Origin: Anaerolineae bacterium
GTDB taxonomy: Bacteria > Chloroflexota > Anaerolineae > Aggregatilineales > Phototrophicaceae
Length of the DNA: 52,299 nt
Assembly: GCA_022843385.1 (NCBI GenBank)
Contig: JALHNT010000050.1
Location: forward strand, 1 to 52,299
Direction: 5' to 3'
In this document: positions 23,953 through 31,859 of the stretch, piece after piece
Position numbering within the stretch: position 1 is the first letter of the stretch
How the letters are laid out: the number at the start of each line of letters is the position of its first letter
Translations under genes and position numbers: made by a program
Notes under the pieces: model-generated
The model's input: only the letters and a program-made list of their open reading frames with translations
What the model was told of the DNA's origin: nothing
The model's database searches: none

Positions 23953-24930
23953 ATGACGGAAAACTCCCTCGCTCACCTCGACACGCAGGCGTTCAGCGCC
24001 CTGACCGAACCCCATCGCCACGAGCTGCGGGTACATTGCTACCGGATGCTGGGAGCGCTGGACGATGCCGAGGACGTGGTACAGGAGACATTTCTGCGGG
24101 CGTGGCGACGGCGCGAGACCTATGCCGGACGAGCCTCGGTGCGCGCCTGGTTGTATGGCATCGCCACCAACGCCTGTCTCGATGAACTGGCGAAGCGGTC
24201 ACGCCGCTTTGTGCCGCGTACCCGTCAGGTGGTCGGCGATGTCGATCAACCGATCCCGGCGGATGTGAACGAACCGATCTGGCTAGAGCCATATCCGGAT
24301 GACTGGCTGGGGCAGGGCGATACCCACCCGGAAGGTGCGGTCATCCAGCGCGAACAGATTTCGCTGGCGTTCATCACGGCGCTGCACCGGCTGCCACCCC
24401 GACAGCGGGCGGTGCTGCTGCTGCGCGAGGTGCTGGAATGGTCGGCGCAGGATGTGGCGGAGTGGACGGGCATGACGGTCTCGGCGGTCAAGAGTGCGCT
24501 GCACCGCGCCCGCACGACGCTGGCCGAGCAGGGGGCGCTGACCGATGCGCCGCAGGACTGGGATGACGGGCGGCTGGCGGCCTATGTCCAGGCGTGGGAA
24601 CAGGCCGATATTCCGGCGCTGCTGCGGCTGCTGAAAGACGACGCCACCTTCAGTATGCCGCCGATCCCGGCATGGTATCAGGGGCGGGAGACGATTGGCA
24701 AGCTGGTGGGCAAGACCATCTTTCGTGGCGAGGCGCAAGGCCGCTGGCGCTTGCTGCCGACCCGCGCCAACGGTCAGGTGGCGTTCGGGTTGTATCGGCT
24801 GGAGGGCGGCGAGCATCGGGCCTATGGCATTCAGGTGTTGACGCTCACAGCCAGCGGCATCGCCGACATCATCACCTTCCGTCGCCCCGGTCTGGTGACG
24901 CGCTTCGGCCTGCCGGAAGGGGTGGGGTAG
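23953..24930 (+). CDS. ECF sigma factor with SnoaL-like C-terminal domain (SigG/SigX5 type)
   Basis: A 325-residue RNA polymerase sigma factor. Region 2 is at about 16-85 (RVHCYRMLGALDDAEDVVQETFLRAWRR, ASVRAWLYGIATNACLDEL) and region 4 at about 135-190 (LHRLPPRQRAVLLLREVLEWSAQDVAEW, VSAVKSALHRARTTL). A SnoaL/NTF2-like domain (about 205-320; VQAWEQADIPALLRLL, ATFSMPPIPAWYQGRE) follows. This order matches the SigG/SigX5 subgroup, in which the fused domain is thought to regulate sigma activity in place of an anti-sigma factor. No anti-sigma gene is adjacent. The short region shared with the SRPBCC gene makes that gene a plausible target. Confidence 0.87.
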   Translation: MTENSLAHLDTQAFSALTEPHRHELRVHCYRMLGALDDAEDVVQETFLRAWRRRETYAGRASVRAWLYGIATNACLDELAKRSRRFVPRTRQVVGDVDQPIPADVNEPIWLEPYPDDWLGQGDTHPEGAVIQREQISLAFITALHRLPPRQRAVLLLREVLEWSAQDVAEWTGMTVSAVKSALHRARTTLAEQGALTDAPQDWDDGRLAAYVQAWEQADIPALLRLLKDDATFSMPPIPAWYQGRETIGKLVGKTIFRGEAQGRWRLLPTRANGQVAFGLYRLEGGEHRAYGIQVLTLTASGIADIITFRRPGLVTRFGLPEGVG

Positions 24931-24961
24931 GGAACGGTTGTGATGAGCTTGCAGATGAGGT

Positions 24962-25384
24962 TCAATCCGGGCTATGGGTCGTCCGCATATAGTCAACGGA
25001 TTGTTTGACCAGTTCGCGTAGGATTTGAAGATCGACATCGGTCAGTTTGTTGATGTAAAGGCAGCTCTTGCCGGTCTTGAACTTCCCCAGTTTGCTCACC
25101 AGATCGTCGTAGCGGTCGAAGCCCGCCATGATATACAGGGTCAGGTTTTGTTTGCGGGGCGAGAAACCGACCAGCATCCAATCGCCTTCGCGCCCACTTT
25201 TTCCGCGATAGTGATAGCTGCCAAAGCCGACAATGCTCTCTCCCCACATGCGCGGTTCTTCCCCGGTCACCTCTTTCATCAGCTCCAGGACAGTCAGGCA
25301 ATCCTGCCGGCGGCTGTCATTCTCAAGTTGATTGAGGAATGCGACGGCAGATTGTTCCGTGAGTTTTGTCTTTAGCTCGGCCAT
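24962..25384 (-). CDS. DUF1801 protein
   Basis: A 140-residue protein. SAVAFLNQLENDSRRQDCLTVL, then MWGESIVGFGSYHYR, WMLVGFSPRKQNLTLYI and LGKFKTGKSCLYINKLTDVD match DUF1801 (YdhG-like) proteins of unknown function. The start at 25384 is preferred: AAGGAT stands 6 bases upstream and the family begins near AELKTKL. An upstream in-frame ATG at 25420 adds 12 residues without support. It converges on the sigma factor. Confidence 0.8.
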   Translation of the reverse strand: MAELKTKLTEQSAVAFLNQLENDSRRQDCLTVLELMKEVTGEEPRMWGESIVGFGSYHYRGKSGREGDWMLVGFSPRKQNLTLYIMAGFDRYDDLVSKLGKFKTGKSCLYINKLTDVDLQILRELVKQSVDYMRTTHSPD

Positions 25385-25745
25385 GAGGAAATCCTTTTTG
25401 GCATCAAGAGTATATTGCATCGCTGTTTATGGTATCACGGAACAGGCGTTCTTATCAAGTAAGCAGGTGGTTCGGGTGTATTTCAAAGTGGGTAGGCGTC
25501 AGACGTTCATCCACGAGGACTATCCTGTAGCGCTGCGCCGCTGCGGGTTAATGCACTTTAAGAATTAAATCAGATAGTATTCGGACGTGCCGTTGCACGT
25601 CGCTACACCAACTGGTTCGTTTGTAGGGACACCCAACGGGGTGTCCGGGTAAACCGTTATCTGGATATTTTCTTAACCTGCATCAGCACCTGGCTGCGCC
25701 CATAAGCGAATGCCGACAACCAAATGCGCCTGACTGTCACCGCAG
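25385..25745. other. Intergenic region with one R1 repeat
   Basis: About 360 bases without a gene, between the DUF1801 start and the terminator of the PepSY operon. It contains R1 copy d (25583-25646). The remainder shows no recognisable element. Confidence 0.5.
25583..25646. repeat. R1 double-hairpin repeat, copy d
   Basis: The left hairpin is GGACGTGC-CGTT-GCACGTCG (last pair lost) and the right is GGACACCC-AACG-GGGTGTCC. The spacer has the ACCAACTGGTT mini-hairpin shared with copy b. Confidence 0.85.
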
Positions 25746-25775
25746 AAAAAGACGGAGAGGGTCGCAATCCTCTCC
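25746..25775 (-). terminator. Rho-independent terminator for the PepSY operon
   Basis: Read on the minus strand: GGAGAGG, an 8-base loop, CCTCTCC, then GTC and a TTTTT run. The stem is 7 base pairs. It lies 28 bases past the PepSY gene stop, as expected for the end of the 27009-25803 unit. Confidence 0.75.
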
Positions 25776-25802
25776 ATCTTTCGGGGTTACTCCGTCATCG
25801 TG

Positions 25803-26171
25803 TCAATCATCGTTGCCGTCGGCCAGTTCAACCTCCACGATAGCGCCGCTGCTGGCATCGACTTCGACCTCCGAACCATCGGCCTGGTCAATCGAATAGA
25901 TGACCAGGCCGCCTTCCCGTTCCAGTTCGACGAAGGTGGCGGTGCTGCCGCGCTCGGCTTCGGCAATTGCGATGGCTTCGGCTTCCGTCAGTTGAGCATC
26001 AGCCGGTGATGCTGGCGTTTCATCGCCGCTGTCGTCGCTTATGTTCGCCCCCTGACCGGGAGTGACCGATGATGGCAGTTTCTGCGCCGTGACCAGCGCC
26101 GCGCCCGCCAGCATAACCAGTATGAGGACAGCCGCGATGATGAGCAGACGAGATTTCGGTTGGACAGACAT
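25803..26171 (-). CDS. Exported PepSY-domain protein
   Basis: A 122-residue protein with a signal peptide or membrane anchor at the N-terminus (SRLLIIAAVLILVMLAGAALVTA). A Ser/Pro/Asp-rich linker and a PepSY-like domain follow (LTEAEAIAIAEAERGSTAT, VIYSIDQADGSEVEVDASSG). PepSY domains are small extracytoplasmic modules often linked to peptidase control. AAGGAG precedes the ATG. It is the distal gene of a two-gene unit, 37 bases after the gene at 26209, and a terminator follows. Confidence 0.82.
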   Translation of the reverse strand: MSVQPKSRLLIIAAVLILVMLAGAALVTAQKLPSSVTPGQGANISDDSGDETPASPADAQLTEAEAIAIAEAERGSTATFVELEREGGLVIYSIDQADGSEVEVDASSGAIVEVELADGNDD

Positions 26172-26208
26172 GAGATTGCTCCTTCAATTCTAAAACGGTC
26201 AGGCGTGG

Positions 26209-27009
26209 CTATTGGGTGGTGAAATAGCCGTTATTGATGGTCTGGTTGCCACTTTCCTCGATTGCCACCACTTCGATTTCGTAGCGGGTGGCTGGCTGGA
26301 AAAACTCAGCCGGTACTGTCAGGCGGGTGCGATCAGCCGGGAGATGGACATCGTAGATCGGCTGGGCGAAACTGTGGGGATGCTTGCCATCCATGTTGGT
26401 GACGATGACTTCGTAGCCGATGATCGTGACTGGATTGCCCTCAACGGTTTCGGTCACCGGCTCCCAGGCGACCACCATTTCACCCACCGGATGCACCACC
26501 TCGGCGATCAGGTCTTCTTCGGTCAGGACGGGCGCGGTGATGACCGGCGGCGCGGCGACATGGTGAGTGAAGGTGGCCGCACCCACCAACCCTGTGCCAT
26601 CAAAGTTCGTCCCGACTAGTTGGTATTCGCCCTCCGGGAAGCGAGCGAACAGCGCCTCAAATGGGAATTCCTCGATCACCGGCTCGCGCGACTCGAAGAA
26701 AATCCCGGCCATGCCCAGGTCATGGAGTTGCGATTGCGGGCTGACCGCCAGCACCAGTGCCCCGTTCGGATCGTAGACACACAGTTCCGACCAGCCGTGA
26801 TCGTCAAAGTAGCCATGCACACCCAGGTCAACGCCGGTTGACATGAACTCGATGTACAGCTTGGCAGCGGCGATGGTGGTGGGTTCACCAGCGGGCAGGG
26901 TGCAGACCGGCGGATCAGTCTGGGCGGTGGCTGCCAGCCCACCGGTCAAGGCGATGGTGGATAGGACTGCCAGGATAATCAGCAGCTTACTCTTGTGGTC
27001 GATGGTCAT
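26209..27009 (-). CDS. Secreted protein with a fibronectin-type-III-like C-terminal module
   Basis: A 266-residue exported protein. A signal peptide (LLIILAVLSTIALTGGLAATA) precedes a domain with two cysteines (Cys36 in PPVCTLP and a later ELCVYDPNG). The C-terminal half reads VVAWEPVTETVEGNPVTIIGYEVIV … FQPATRYEIEVVAIEESGNQT, a fibronectin III pattern. AAGGAG lies upstream of the ATG. It is the first gene of the operon with the PepSY protein, and both share a similar signal peptide opening. The function is unknown; cell-surface binding is a guess. Confidence 0.72.
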   Translation of the reverse strand: MTIDHKSKLLIILAVLSTIALTGGLAATAQTDPPVCTLPAGEPTTIAAAKLYIEFMSTGVDLGVHGYFDDHGWSELCVYDPNGALVLAVSPQSQLHDLGMAGIFFESREPVIEEFPFEALFARFPEGEYQLVGTNFDGTGLVGAATFTHHVAAPPVITAPVLTEEDLIAEVVHPVGEMVVAWEPVTETVEGNPVTIIGYEVIVTNMDGKHPHSFAQPIYDVHLPADRTRLTVPAEFFQPATRYEIEVVAIEESGNQTINNGYFTTQ

Positions 27010-27214
27010 ATGCTTGCTCCTTCTTGCTTCACGAAAGGTGATCCCCTGATCAGGTGACTGTCAGGATGGAGCCAGCAAATTAAATGGGGATTAAACCATC
27101 AGCGGTTGGCTGGTGAGCCAGGACATCAGGGAGTGAGGTGGCTGTGTCGCGCGATGACGATGCTATCTACGCCCGGCGGATGGGTAGCTGTATAGGCAAT
27201 CGGGGTCATATCCT

Positions 27215-27694
27215 TCATTGGTTTCGCTTGCCCAACATGCCTAACCCCGAGACTAGTCCAGTGATTCCGAAAACAATCAATATGGTCTGTAGGGAGGGGA
27301 AAGTTTGATCTCCTACGCCAGTAGACGGCGCTGTGATCATCAAGTAAGCCGCAAAGCCCAAGAGAAAAATGCCTGCAATGACCAAGTTGACGCCTTTGTC
27401 AATCAGCCGATTGCGGCGTTTCCGGTTTTCTGCTCCAAAATATCGTTCTGCTTCACTGCCTCTATTGTTGTGTCTTGCAGTTGGGGGATTGAGAGGCGAT
27501 GTGTTGCGTCCATGGACACGATTAGTATTCTGCTGTGCTTGAGGCCAAGAAATGTTCGGTGGCGCAAGATGATCTATTTTGTCGATCCATTCTCTAGCAG
27601 TTGGATGGTTGATTAACACCAGTATCTGCCGTGCTTCGGTATAGCGCCCTTCCTCTATAAGCTCTTTGGCCGCTAGGAATTTTGCTTTAGACAT
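27215..27694 (-). CDS. Small membrane protein with helical N-terminal domain
   Basis: A 159-residue protein. The first 45 residues (MSKAKFLAAKELIEEGRYTEARQILVLINHPTAREWIDKID) form a TPR-like helical pair. A polar linker and a basic stretch (ENRKRRNRL) precede two transmembrane helices (VNLVIAGIFLLGFAAYLMI and ILIVFGITGLVSGLGML). The start at 27694 is chosen because the helical motif begins there. No convincing ribosome site is visible, and a longer frame begins at 27742. Such helix-plus-two-TM proteins are common in large genomes of this type; function unknown. Confidence 0.55.
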   Translation of the reverse strand: MSKAKFLAAKELIEEGRYTEARQILVLINHPTAREWIDKIDHLAPPNISWPQAQQNTNRVHGRNTSPLNPPTARHNNRGSEAERYFGAENRKRRNRLIDKGVNLVIAGIFLLGFAAYLMITAPSTGVGDQTFPSLQTILIVFGITGLVSGLGMLGKRNQ

Positions 27695-27827
27695 GATTCT
27701 AGTCCATAGTGTAACCAACCGTTGATTCGATTCTATGCCCATTTCTGATCAGTGAAGCATAAGGATGTGTCTAATCGAATCGGAAGCATTATTGCCATCA
27801 AGTTATACGGCTTGGCACGATGTCCGA

Positions 27828-30476
27828 TTATCCATCACGCGAGAAAGCCATCCAATCCACCGCCAGCGCCAGGCGACGCGGGTCGCCATTGAGCGCGATC
27901 TGAGCCGGCTCAACGGTGCCATCGTAGTCCAGCGTCAGGTTCAGATGCCGCCCATCCCCGACCAGGGCAGCCGGCAGACGGAAGCTGACGACCTGTAAGC
28001 CATCGGGCTGCACCAGAACTGAACAGTCAGTCAGCGAACAATCCGCATCTACGGGAAGGGTCATCGGAACGAGCGCGGCACCGTTCGCCAGCAGCCGTAG
28101 TTGGCGCGGTTGGTAGAAGGCCTGCGCCGACAGCGTGACGGTGTAAGCCGCTGGCGGCAGATCAACATAGAGCTGCGTCTGGGGATACTGACCCGTCCAG
28201 CGCCAGGTGACACTCCCGCCGACGATCTCCGGCCAGTGCCAGCCCCAGCCGATGAAGCGTTCATCGCCAGCGGTGCCGATGTCGATGGCATACACGCCCG
28301 GTTCGGTCTCTGCTGGGGTGCGCAGCGGACAGCCATCGGGATGCCAGGCGGTGCGATAGACCACTGCATCGCCTTCCACCCAGACGGGACACAGCAGATC
28401 ATCCAGCGTATTGAACCAGCCGATGATCTCCTGCGCCGTCGGGCCTTCGCGCCCGATCAAGTCCTGATGCACCACGATGTAACCCACCGGCCAGTTGAAG
28501 ATGCGCTCGCGCAGTTGAGCTTCGACCGCCTCTGGTTCGAGGAAGCGGCGCTGTCCCAGCCAGGCGATCATCGGATCATCGTAGAGCCAGTACCAGTAAT
28601 GCCCCAGCGGTGCCCGCGCCAGCGACCCGTTCAGCATCCGCTTGTGATGCGTCATGCCGTAGAACTGCGTCTCCATGTTCTTGAACTCACCAACCCAGGC
28701 CTCGCCCGTACCGCCAGCGGTCGGCACTTCAACCACCACGTAGTCATCGTACGGTGGGCCGGTTTCCTGCCCCATCGCCTGATAGAACGCATACGGCTTG
28801 ATGACCGGCTGGATCGGCATCAGACCTGCCAGCCGCGAGTCCCAGAAGATGAACAGGAGCAGGGGGACGAGGGGGAGTAACGAGTAACGAGAGATGAGTA
28901 ATGAGTAACGAGTAACGAGGGATGAGTAAAGAGACGCTGAGGCGACTCGTTGTGACAATGGGGGAGCGCTATCCACCGCATCTGTACTTAGCACTTTGGA
29001 CTTTGCACTTAGCACTCTTCCCACCACCAGCCACAAGGTCAGGATGATGAGGGGGGCGAAGCGCGCCGGGACGCGGAACAGTCCGCCGAGCGCCTCGTGA
29101 AAAGTGGCGTAAGGCAGGGCGATGGTCGCCTCACCCAGGGTGATGGTCGCCCCTGCCGAGAGCAGCAGCGGGGGCAGCGCGATCAGCAGCCAGAACCCAA
29201 CCGGAGTAACGAGTAATGAGTAACGAGGGACGAGCGTGCTGGGCGGAGGGTTGAAAGTGCTGAGTGCTAAGTGTCTATCCGTTAACCTCACCCCCGTCTC
29301 GCTTTGCTCGACTCCCCCTCTCCAATCCATTGGAGAGGGGGCTGGGGGGTGAGGTGCATGAAAAGGTTTGCGGATAGGTTCTAAGTTGAAAGGAAAAGAC
29401 CTCTGATTCCTCTCTGTGTTCTCTGTGTCTCTGTGGTTCAATTCTTCGTCTTTTTCTTGGCGATCCTGGCGTCGTCGCCGTGAGATCGTGCGCCACAAGG
29501 CCGCGACCAGCGCCAGACCCGTCAGCGGCAGCAGCACCGGGCCGAGCGTGATCTGACGGTAGTCATAGAGATTGAAGCGCCAGACGAACCCCTGTGGAAA
29601 CGGGATCGCCAGCGCGTTCTCGATGGGCATGGGCGACAGCGTCGAACGGTCGAAACTCAGCACATAGGGCAGCGGGCCGACGAACCACAACAGCGCCAGG
29701 GCGATGCCCAGCCCGATGCTCCCGGCGACCACCAGCCGCAGCCGCGCCATCCATCCCGGCGCGACGATCAACGTCCACAGGCCGTAGGGGATGAGCAGGA
29801 AGGCCAGGAACAGCCCATGTTGCAGGTCGGTCATGACCATGCCGTAGAGCGCCAGCGCCAGCAGCAGCGAGTGACGAGCGATGAGTAACGAGTAACGAGG
29901 GACAGAGCCAGCGGGATGAGAGGCGAGCTGACGAGCCAGCCGTCGCCACAGGATGAGCAGCAGCGGATACCAGAACAGGCTGACGTAATTGATGTCGGTC
30001 AGCATCACAGCCAGCAGCATGGCCGGAGTCAGCAGATAAAGCGCCCCACCTGCTAGCGCCCAACCGGACGACACGCCCTCGCCGCGAAAGAACCAGAAAG
30101 CACAAGCCCCCGACAGTGTCATCGCCAGCAGGATGATGACCAGCATGGCGATCAAGGTGCCGGTCAGCGGTTCGAGCAGCGCCCAGACCGGAAACCAGAA
30201 CGGCGTCAGCGTGTGATAACCGAGGTTGGTGGTGTAGGGGAAGAGGACGAAGTTGGTCTCGTAGACGTTCAGGCCGGGCGTGGTCAGCGCGTGGCGCATC
30301 CACCAGTAATTCCAGTGGAAGTGATAGTAATCGTTATAGACGTTGGTCGGGGGCGGTCCGCCGACATGGGTCGCGCCGTTGAAGACCCAGGGATAGATGG
30401 TCAGGAACGACAGCCCCAGGTAGACCAGCAGGACGGCCAGGTGGCGGGTGAGGGACGAAGCTAGTCGGGAAGTCAT
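27828..30476 (-). CDS. Polytopic GT-C-like membrane protein with repeat-derived insertions
   Basis: An 882-residue protein with about ten or more transmembrane helices in the first two-thirds and a beta-rich extracytoplasmic C-terminus (about 640-880). The first loop (YNDYYHFHWNYWWMRHAL) places an acidic residue where GT-C lipid-linked-sugar transferases have theirs. The family assignment is inference. Three stretches look foreign and match repeats elsewhere in the window: VPRYSLLIARHSLL (about residues 192-205), a roughly 85-residue block including NHRDTENTERNQRS, PPAPSPMDWRGG and VPRYSLLV (about 340-425), and LSAKSKVLSTD … VTRYSLLISRYSLL (about 485-538). All lie between hydrophobic segments and keep the frame. 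ATG 30476 begins just before the first helix; upstream in-frame codons belong to R2 and neighbouring sequence. Confidence 0.72.
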   Translation of the reverse strand: MTSRLASSLTRHLAVLLVYLGLSFLTIYPWVFNGATHVGGPPPTNVYNDYYHFHWNYWWMRHALTTPGLNVYETNFVLFPYTTNLGYHTLTPFWFPVWALLEPLTGTLIAMLVIILLAMTLSGACAFWFFRGEGVSSGWALAGGALYLLTPAMLLAVMLTDINYVSLFWYPLLLILWRRLARQLASHPAGSVPRYSLLIARHSLLLALALYGMVMTDLQHGLFLAFLLIPYGLWTLIVAPGWMARLRLVVAGSIGLGIALALLWFVGPLPYVLSFDRSTLSPMPIENALAIPFPQGFVWRFNLYDYRQITLGPVLLPLTGLALVAALWRTISRRRRQDRQEKDEELNHRDTENTERNQRSFPFNLEPIRKPFHAPHPPAPSPMDWRGGVEQSETGVRLTDRHLALSTFNPPPSTLVPRYSLLVTPVGFWLLIALPPLLLSAGATITLGEATIALPYATFHEALGGLFRVPARFAPLIILTLWLVVGRVLSAKSKVLSTDAVDSAPPLSQRVASASLYSSLVTRYSLLISRYSLLPLVPLLLFIFWDSRLAGLMPIQPVIKPYAFYQAMGQETGPPYDDYVVVEVPTAGGTGEAWVGEFKNMETQFYGMTHHKRMLNGSLARAPLGHYWYWLYDDPMIAWLGQRRFLEPEAVEAQLRERIFNWPVGYIVVHQDLIGREGPTAQEIIGWFNTLDDLLCPVWVEGDAVVYRTAWHPDGCPLRTPAETEPGVYAIDIGTAGDERFIGWGWHWPEIVGGSVTWRWTGQYPQTQLYVDLPPAAYTVTLSAQAFYQPRQLRLLANGAALVPMTLPVDADCSLTDCSVLVQPDGLQVVSFRLPAALVGDGRHLNLTLDYDGTVEPAQIALNGDPRRLALAVDWMAFSRDG
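28862..29022. repeat. In-frame repeat block 3 of the GT-C-like gene
   Basis: Contains clustered units of the GAGTAACGAGTAACGAG / GATGAGTAATGAG family (28876-28922) and a TTAGCACTTTGGACTTTGCAC run near 28985-29010. The same types occur in intergenic DNA at 3399-3411 and about 33050-33075. It encodes RYSLL-type peptides between two hydrophobic segments. Confidence 0.65.
29205..29455. repeat. In-frame repeat block 2 of the GT-C-like gene (includes R2 copy c)
   Basis: A mosaic of four families: GAGTAACGAGTAATGAG (about 29212-29232), AGTGCTGAGTGCTAAGTG (about 29256), R2 (29285-29355, with 13-base arms CCCCCTCTCCAAT/ATTGGAGAGGGGG) and CTCTGTGTTCTCTGTGTCTC with GAAAAGACCTCTGATT (about 29391-29440). 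The last matches 3217-3232 reversed. Confidence 0.7.
29866..29905. repeat. In-frame repeat block 1 of the GT-C-like gene
   Basis: GTGACGAGCGATGAGTAACG and adjoining AGTAACGAGGGAC, the same family as in blocks 2 and 3. It encodes VPRYSLLIARHSLL directly before a hydrophobic helix. Confidence 0.65.
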
Positions 30477-30495
30477 GGTCGGGTTTTTTTCGCTG

Positions 30496-30568
30496 ACCTC
30501 ACCCCCCTGGCCCCCTCTCCAATCCATTGGAGAGGGGGAGCCGAGCGAAGTGAGGCGGGGGTGAGGTT
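30496..30568. repeat. R2 palindromic repeat, copy d
   Basis: Core arms CCCCCTCTCCAAT / ATTGGAGAGGGGG with outer ACCTCACCCCC and GGGGGTGAGGT. The core is identical to copy c, which lies 1.2 kb away inside the adjacent coding sequence. This copy lies between the Uma2 gene and the start of the GT-C-like gene. Confidence 0.8.
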
Positions 30569-30582
30569 TCTGGCTCAACTGC

Positions 30583-31188
30583 TTACTCATCCGTCTCCGT
30601 TGGATTCGACGGCTCGGCAGAGTCGAGCGTGTTGCGGTAGACCTCGCGGACGGGCAGGCTGGCACCCACTGACGACACCTCGATCACCGCCTCCAGATCA
30701 GCCACGCGGCGGAAGTCCCACTGATCGGCTTCGACGCGAGTGTAGACTTCGATCAACACCTCATCCTGTGCAATCAGGATGTACTGGCGCAGCGAGCGGA
30801 TGGTGGCGTAATGTCTGGCCTTCTTGCCCCGGTCATCCTTCTCGGTCGAGTCCGACAGCACCTCGATGACAACAGCAGGGTTGAGCAGCGACGGGGGACG
30901 GTCAGCGGTGAACTCGGCGAGTTGGCAGAGCGCCGAGACATCCGGGTAGTAGTAACGCCCGCTGCCGGTCTTGACCTTCATGTCGCTGTTGAACACATCG
31001 CAGCCGCGCGGCGCAAGCTGGGCATCGAGCAGCGCCGCCACCCGGACGCTGATGCGGGCGTGGGCCGGCGTCCCACCGGTCATCGCCACGATCAGGCCGC
31101 CGTGATATTCATGACGGATGTCGCTGGTCGCTTCCAGCGCCAGATACTCGGCTTCGCTCAGGTACTCATCCAGGGGTCGGGCGAACAT
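30583..31188 (-). CDS. Uma2-family (DUF820) putative endonuclease, copy 1
   Basis: A 201-residue protein of the PD-(D/E)XK superfamily. Conserved pieces: LSEAEYLALEATSDIRHEYHGGLI, YYYPDVSALC (the PD Asp), NPAVVIEVLSDSTEKDDRGKK (the ExL Glu and downstream Lys) and LRQYILIAQDEVLIEVY. Uma2 proteins are abundant in cyanobacteria and Chloroflexota, and a nuclease role is inferred from the fold only. AAAGGTG precedes the ATG. It starts 12 bases after the end of a paralogue and so is probably cotranscribed. The two are almost identical in the second half and the first 35 residues but differ in the middle. Confidence 0.85.
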   Translation of the reverse strand: MFARPLDEYLSEAEYLALEATSDIRHEYHGGLIVAMTGGTPAHARISVRVAALLDAQLAPRGCDVFNSDMKVKTGSGRYYYPDVSALCQLAEFTADRPPSLLNPAVVIEVLSDSTEKDDRGKKARHYATIRSLRQYILIAQDEVLIEVYTRVEADQWDFRRVADLEAVIEVSSVGASLPVREVYRNTLDSAEPSNPTETDE

Positions 31189-31200
31189 GCTGCACCTTTC

Positions 31201-31785
31201 TCAGGACGGCTCGGCTGCGTCGAGCGTGTTGCGATACACTTCGCCGACGGGCAGGCTGGCACCCAATGACAACACCTCGATCACCGCCTCCAGATCAGCC
31301 ACGCGGCGGAAATCCCACTGATCGGCTTCGACGCGGGTGTAGATTTCGATCAACACCTCATCCTGTGCAATCAGGATGTACTGGCGCAGCGAGCGAATGG
31401 TGGCGTAGTGTCTGGCCTTCTTGCCCCGGTCATCCTTCTCGGTCGAGTCCGACAGCACCTCGACGACAACCGTAGGGTTGAGCAGGGAAGGGGGACGGTC
31501 AGCGGTGAACTCGGCGGGTTCACACAGTGCCGACACATCTGGGTAGTAGTAACGCCCACTGCCGGTCTTGACCTTCATGTTGGCGGTGAAGACGCGGCAG
31601 CCGCGCGATGTGAGCTGCTGATGGAGCAGGGCGAAGGTGTTGCCGGTGATGAGGTCGTGTTCGGGCGAGCTGCCAGCCATCGCCACGATCAGGCCGCCGT
31701 GATATTCATGACGGATCTCGCTGGTCGCTTCCAGCGCCAGATACTCAGCTTCGCTCAGGTATTCATCCAGGGGTCGGGCGAACAT
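31201..31785 (-). CDS. Uma2-family (DUF820) putative endonuclease, copy 2
   Basis: A 194-residue upstream paralogue of the gene at 30583. The same PD-(D/E)XK residues are present (YYYPDVSALC, VVVEVLSDSTEKDD). Residues about 37-68 (MAGSSPEHDLITGNTFALLHQQ) differ strongly from copy 1, while the flanks are nearly identical. The C-terminus lacks copy 1's last few residues. GGGAG lies before the ATG. As the first gene of the pair it may set expression of both. Confidence 0.85.
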   Translation of the reverse strand: MFARPLDEYLSEAEYLALEATSEIRHEYHGGLIVAMAGSSPEHDLITGNTFALLHQQLTSRGCRVFTANMKVKTGSGRYYYPDVSALCEPAEFTADRPPSLLNPTVVVEVLSDSTEKDDRGKKARHYATIRSLRQYILIAQDEVLIEIYTRVEADQWDFRRVADLEAVIEVLSLGASLPVGEVYRNTLDAAEPS

Positions 31786-31859
31786 GGCGCGGCTCCCATC
31801 GCTGCGGCTTACATGATGAGAGCCAGTATACCATCAGGGGCATTCACCTCGACAGGGGA

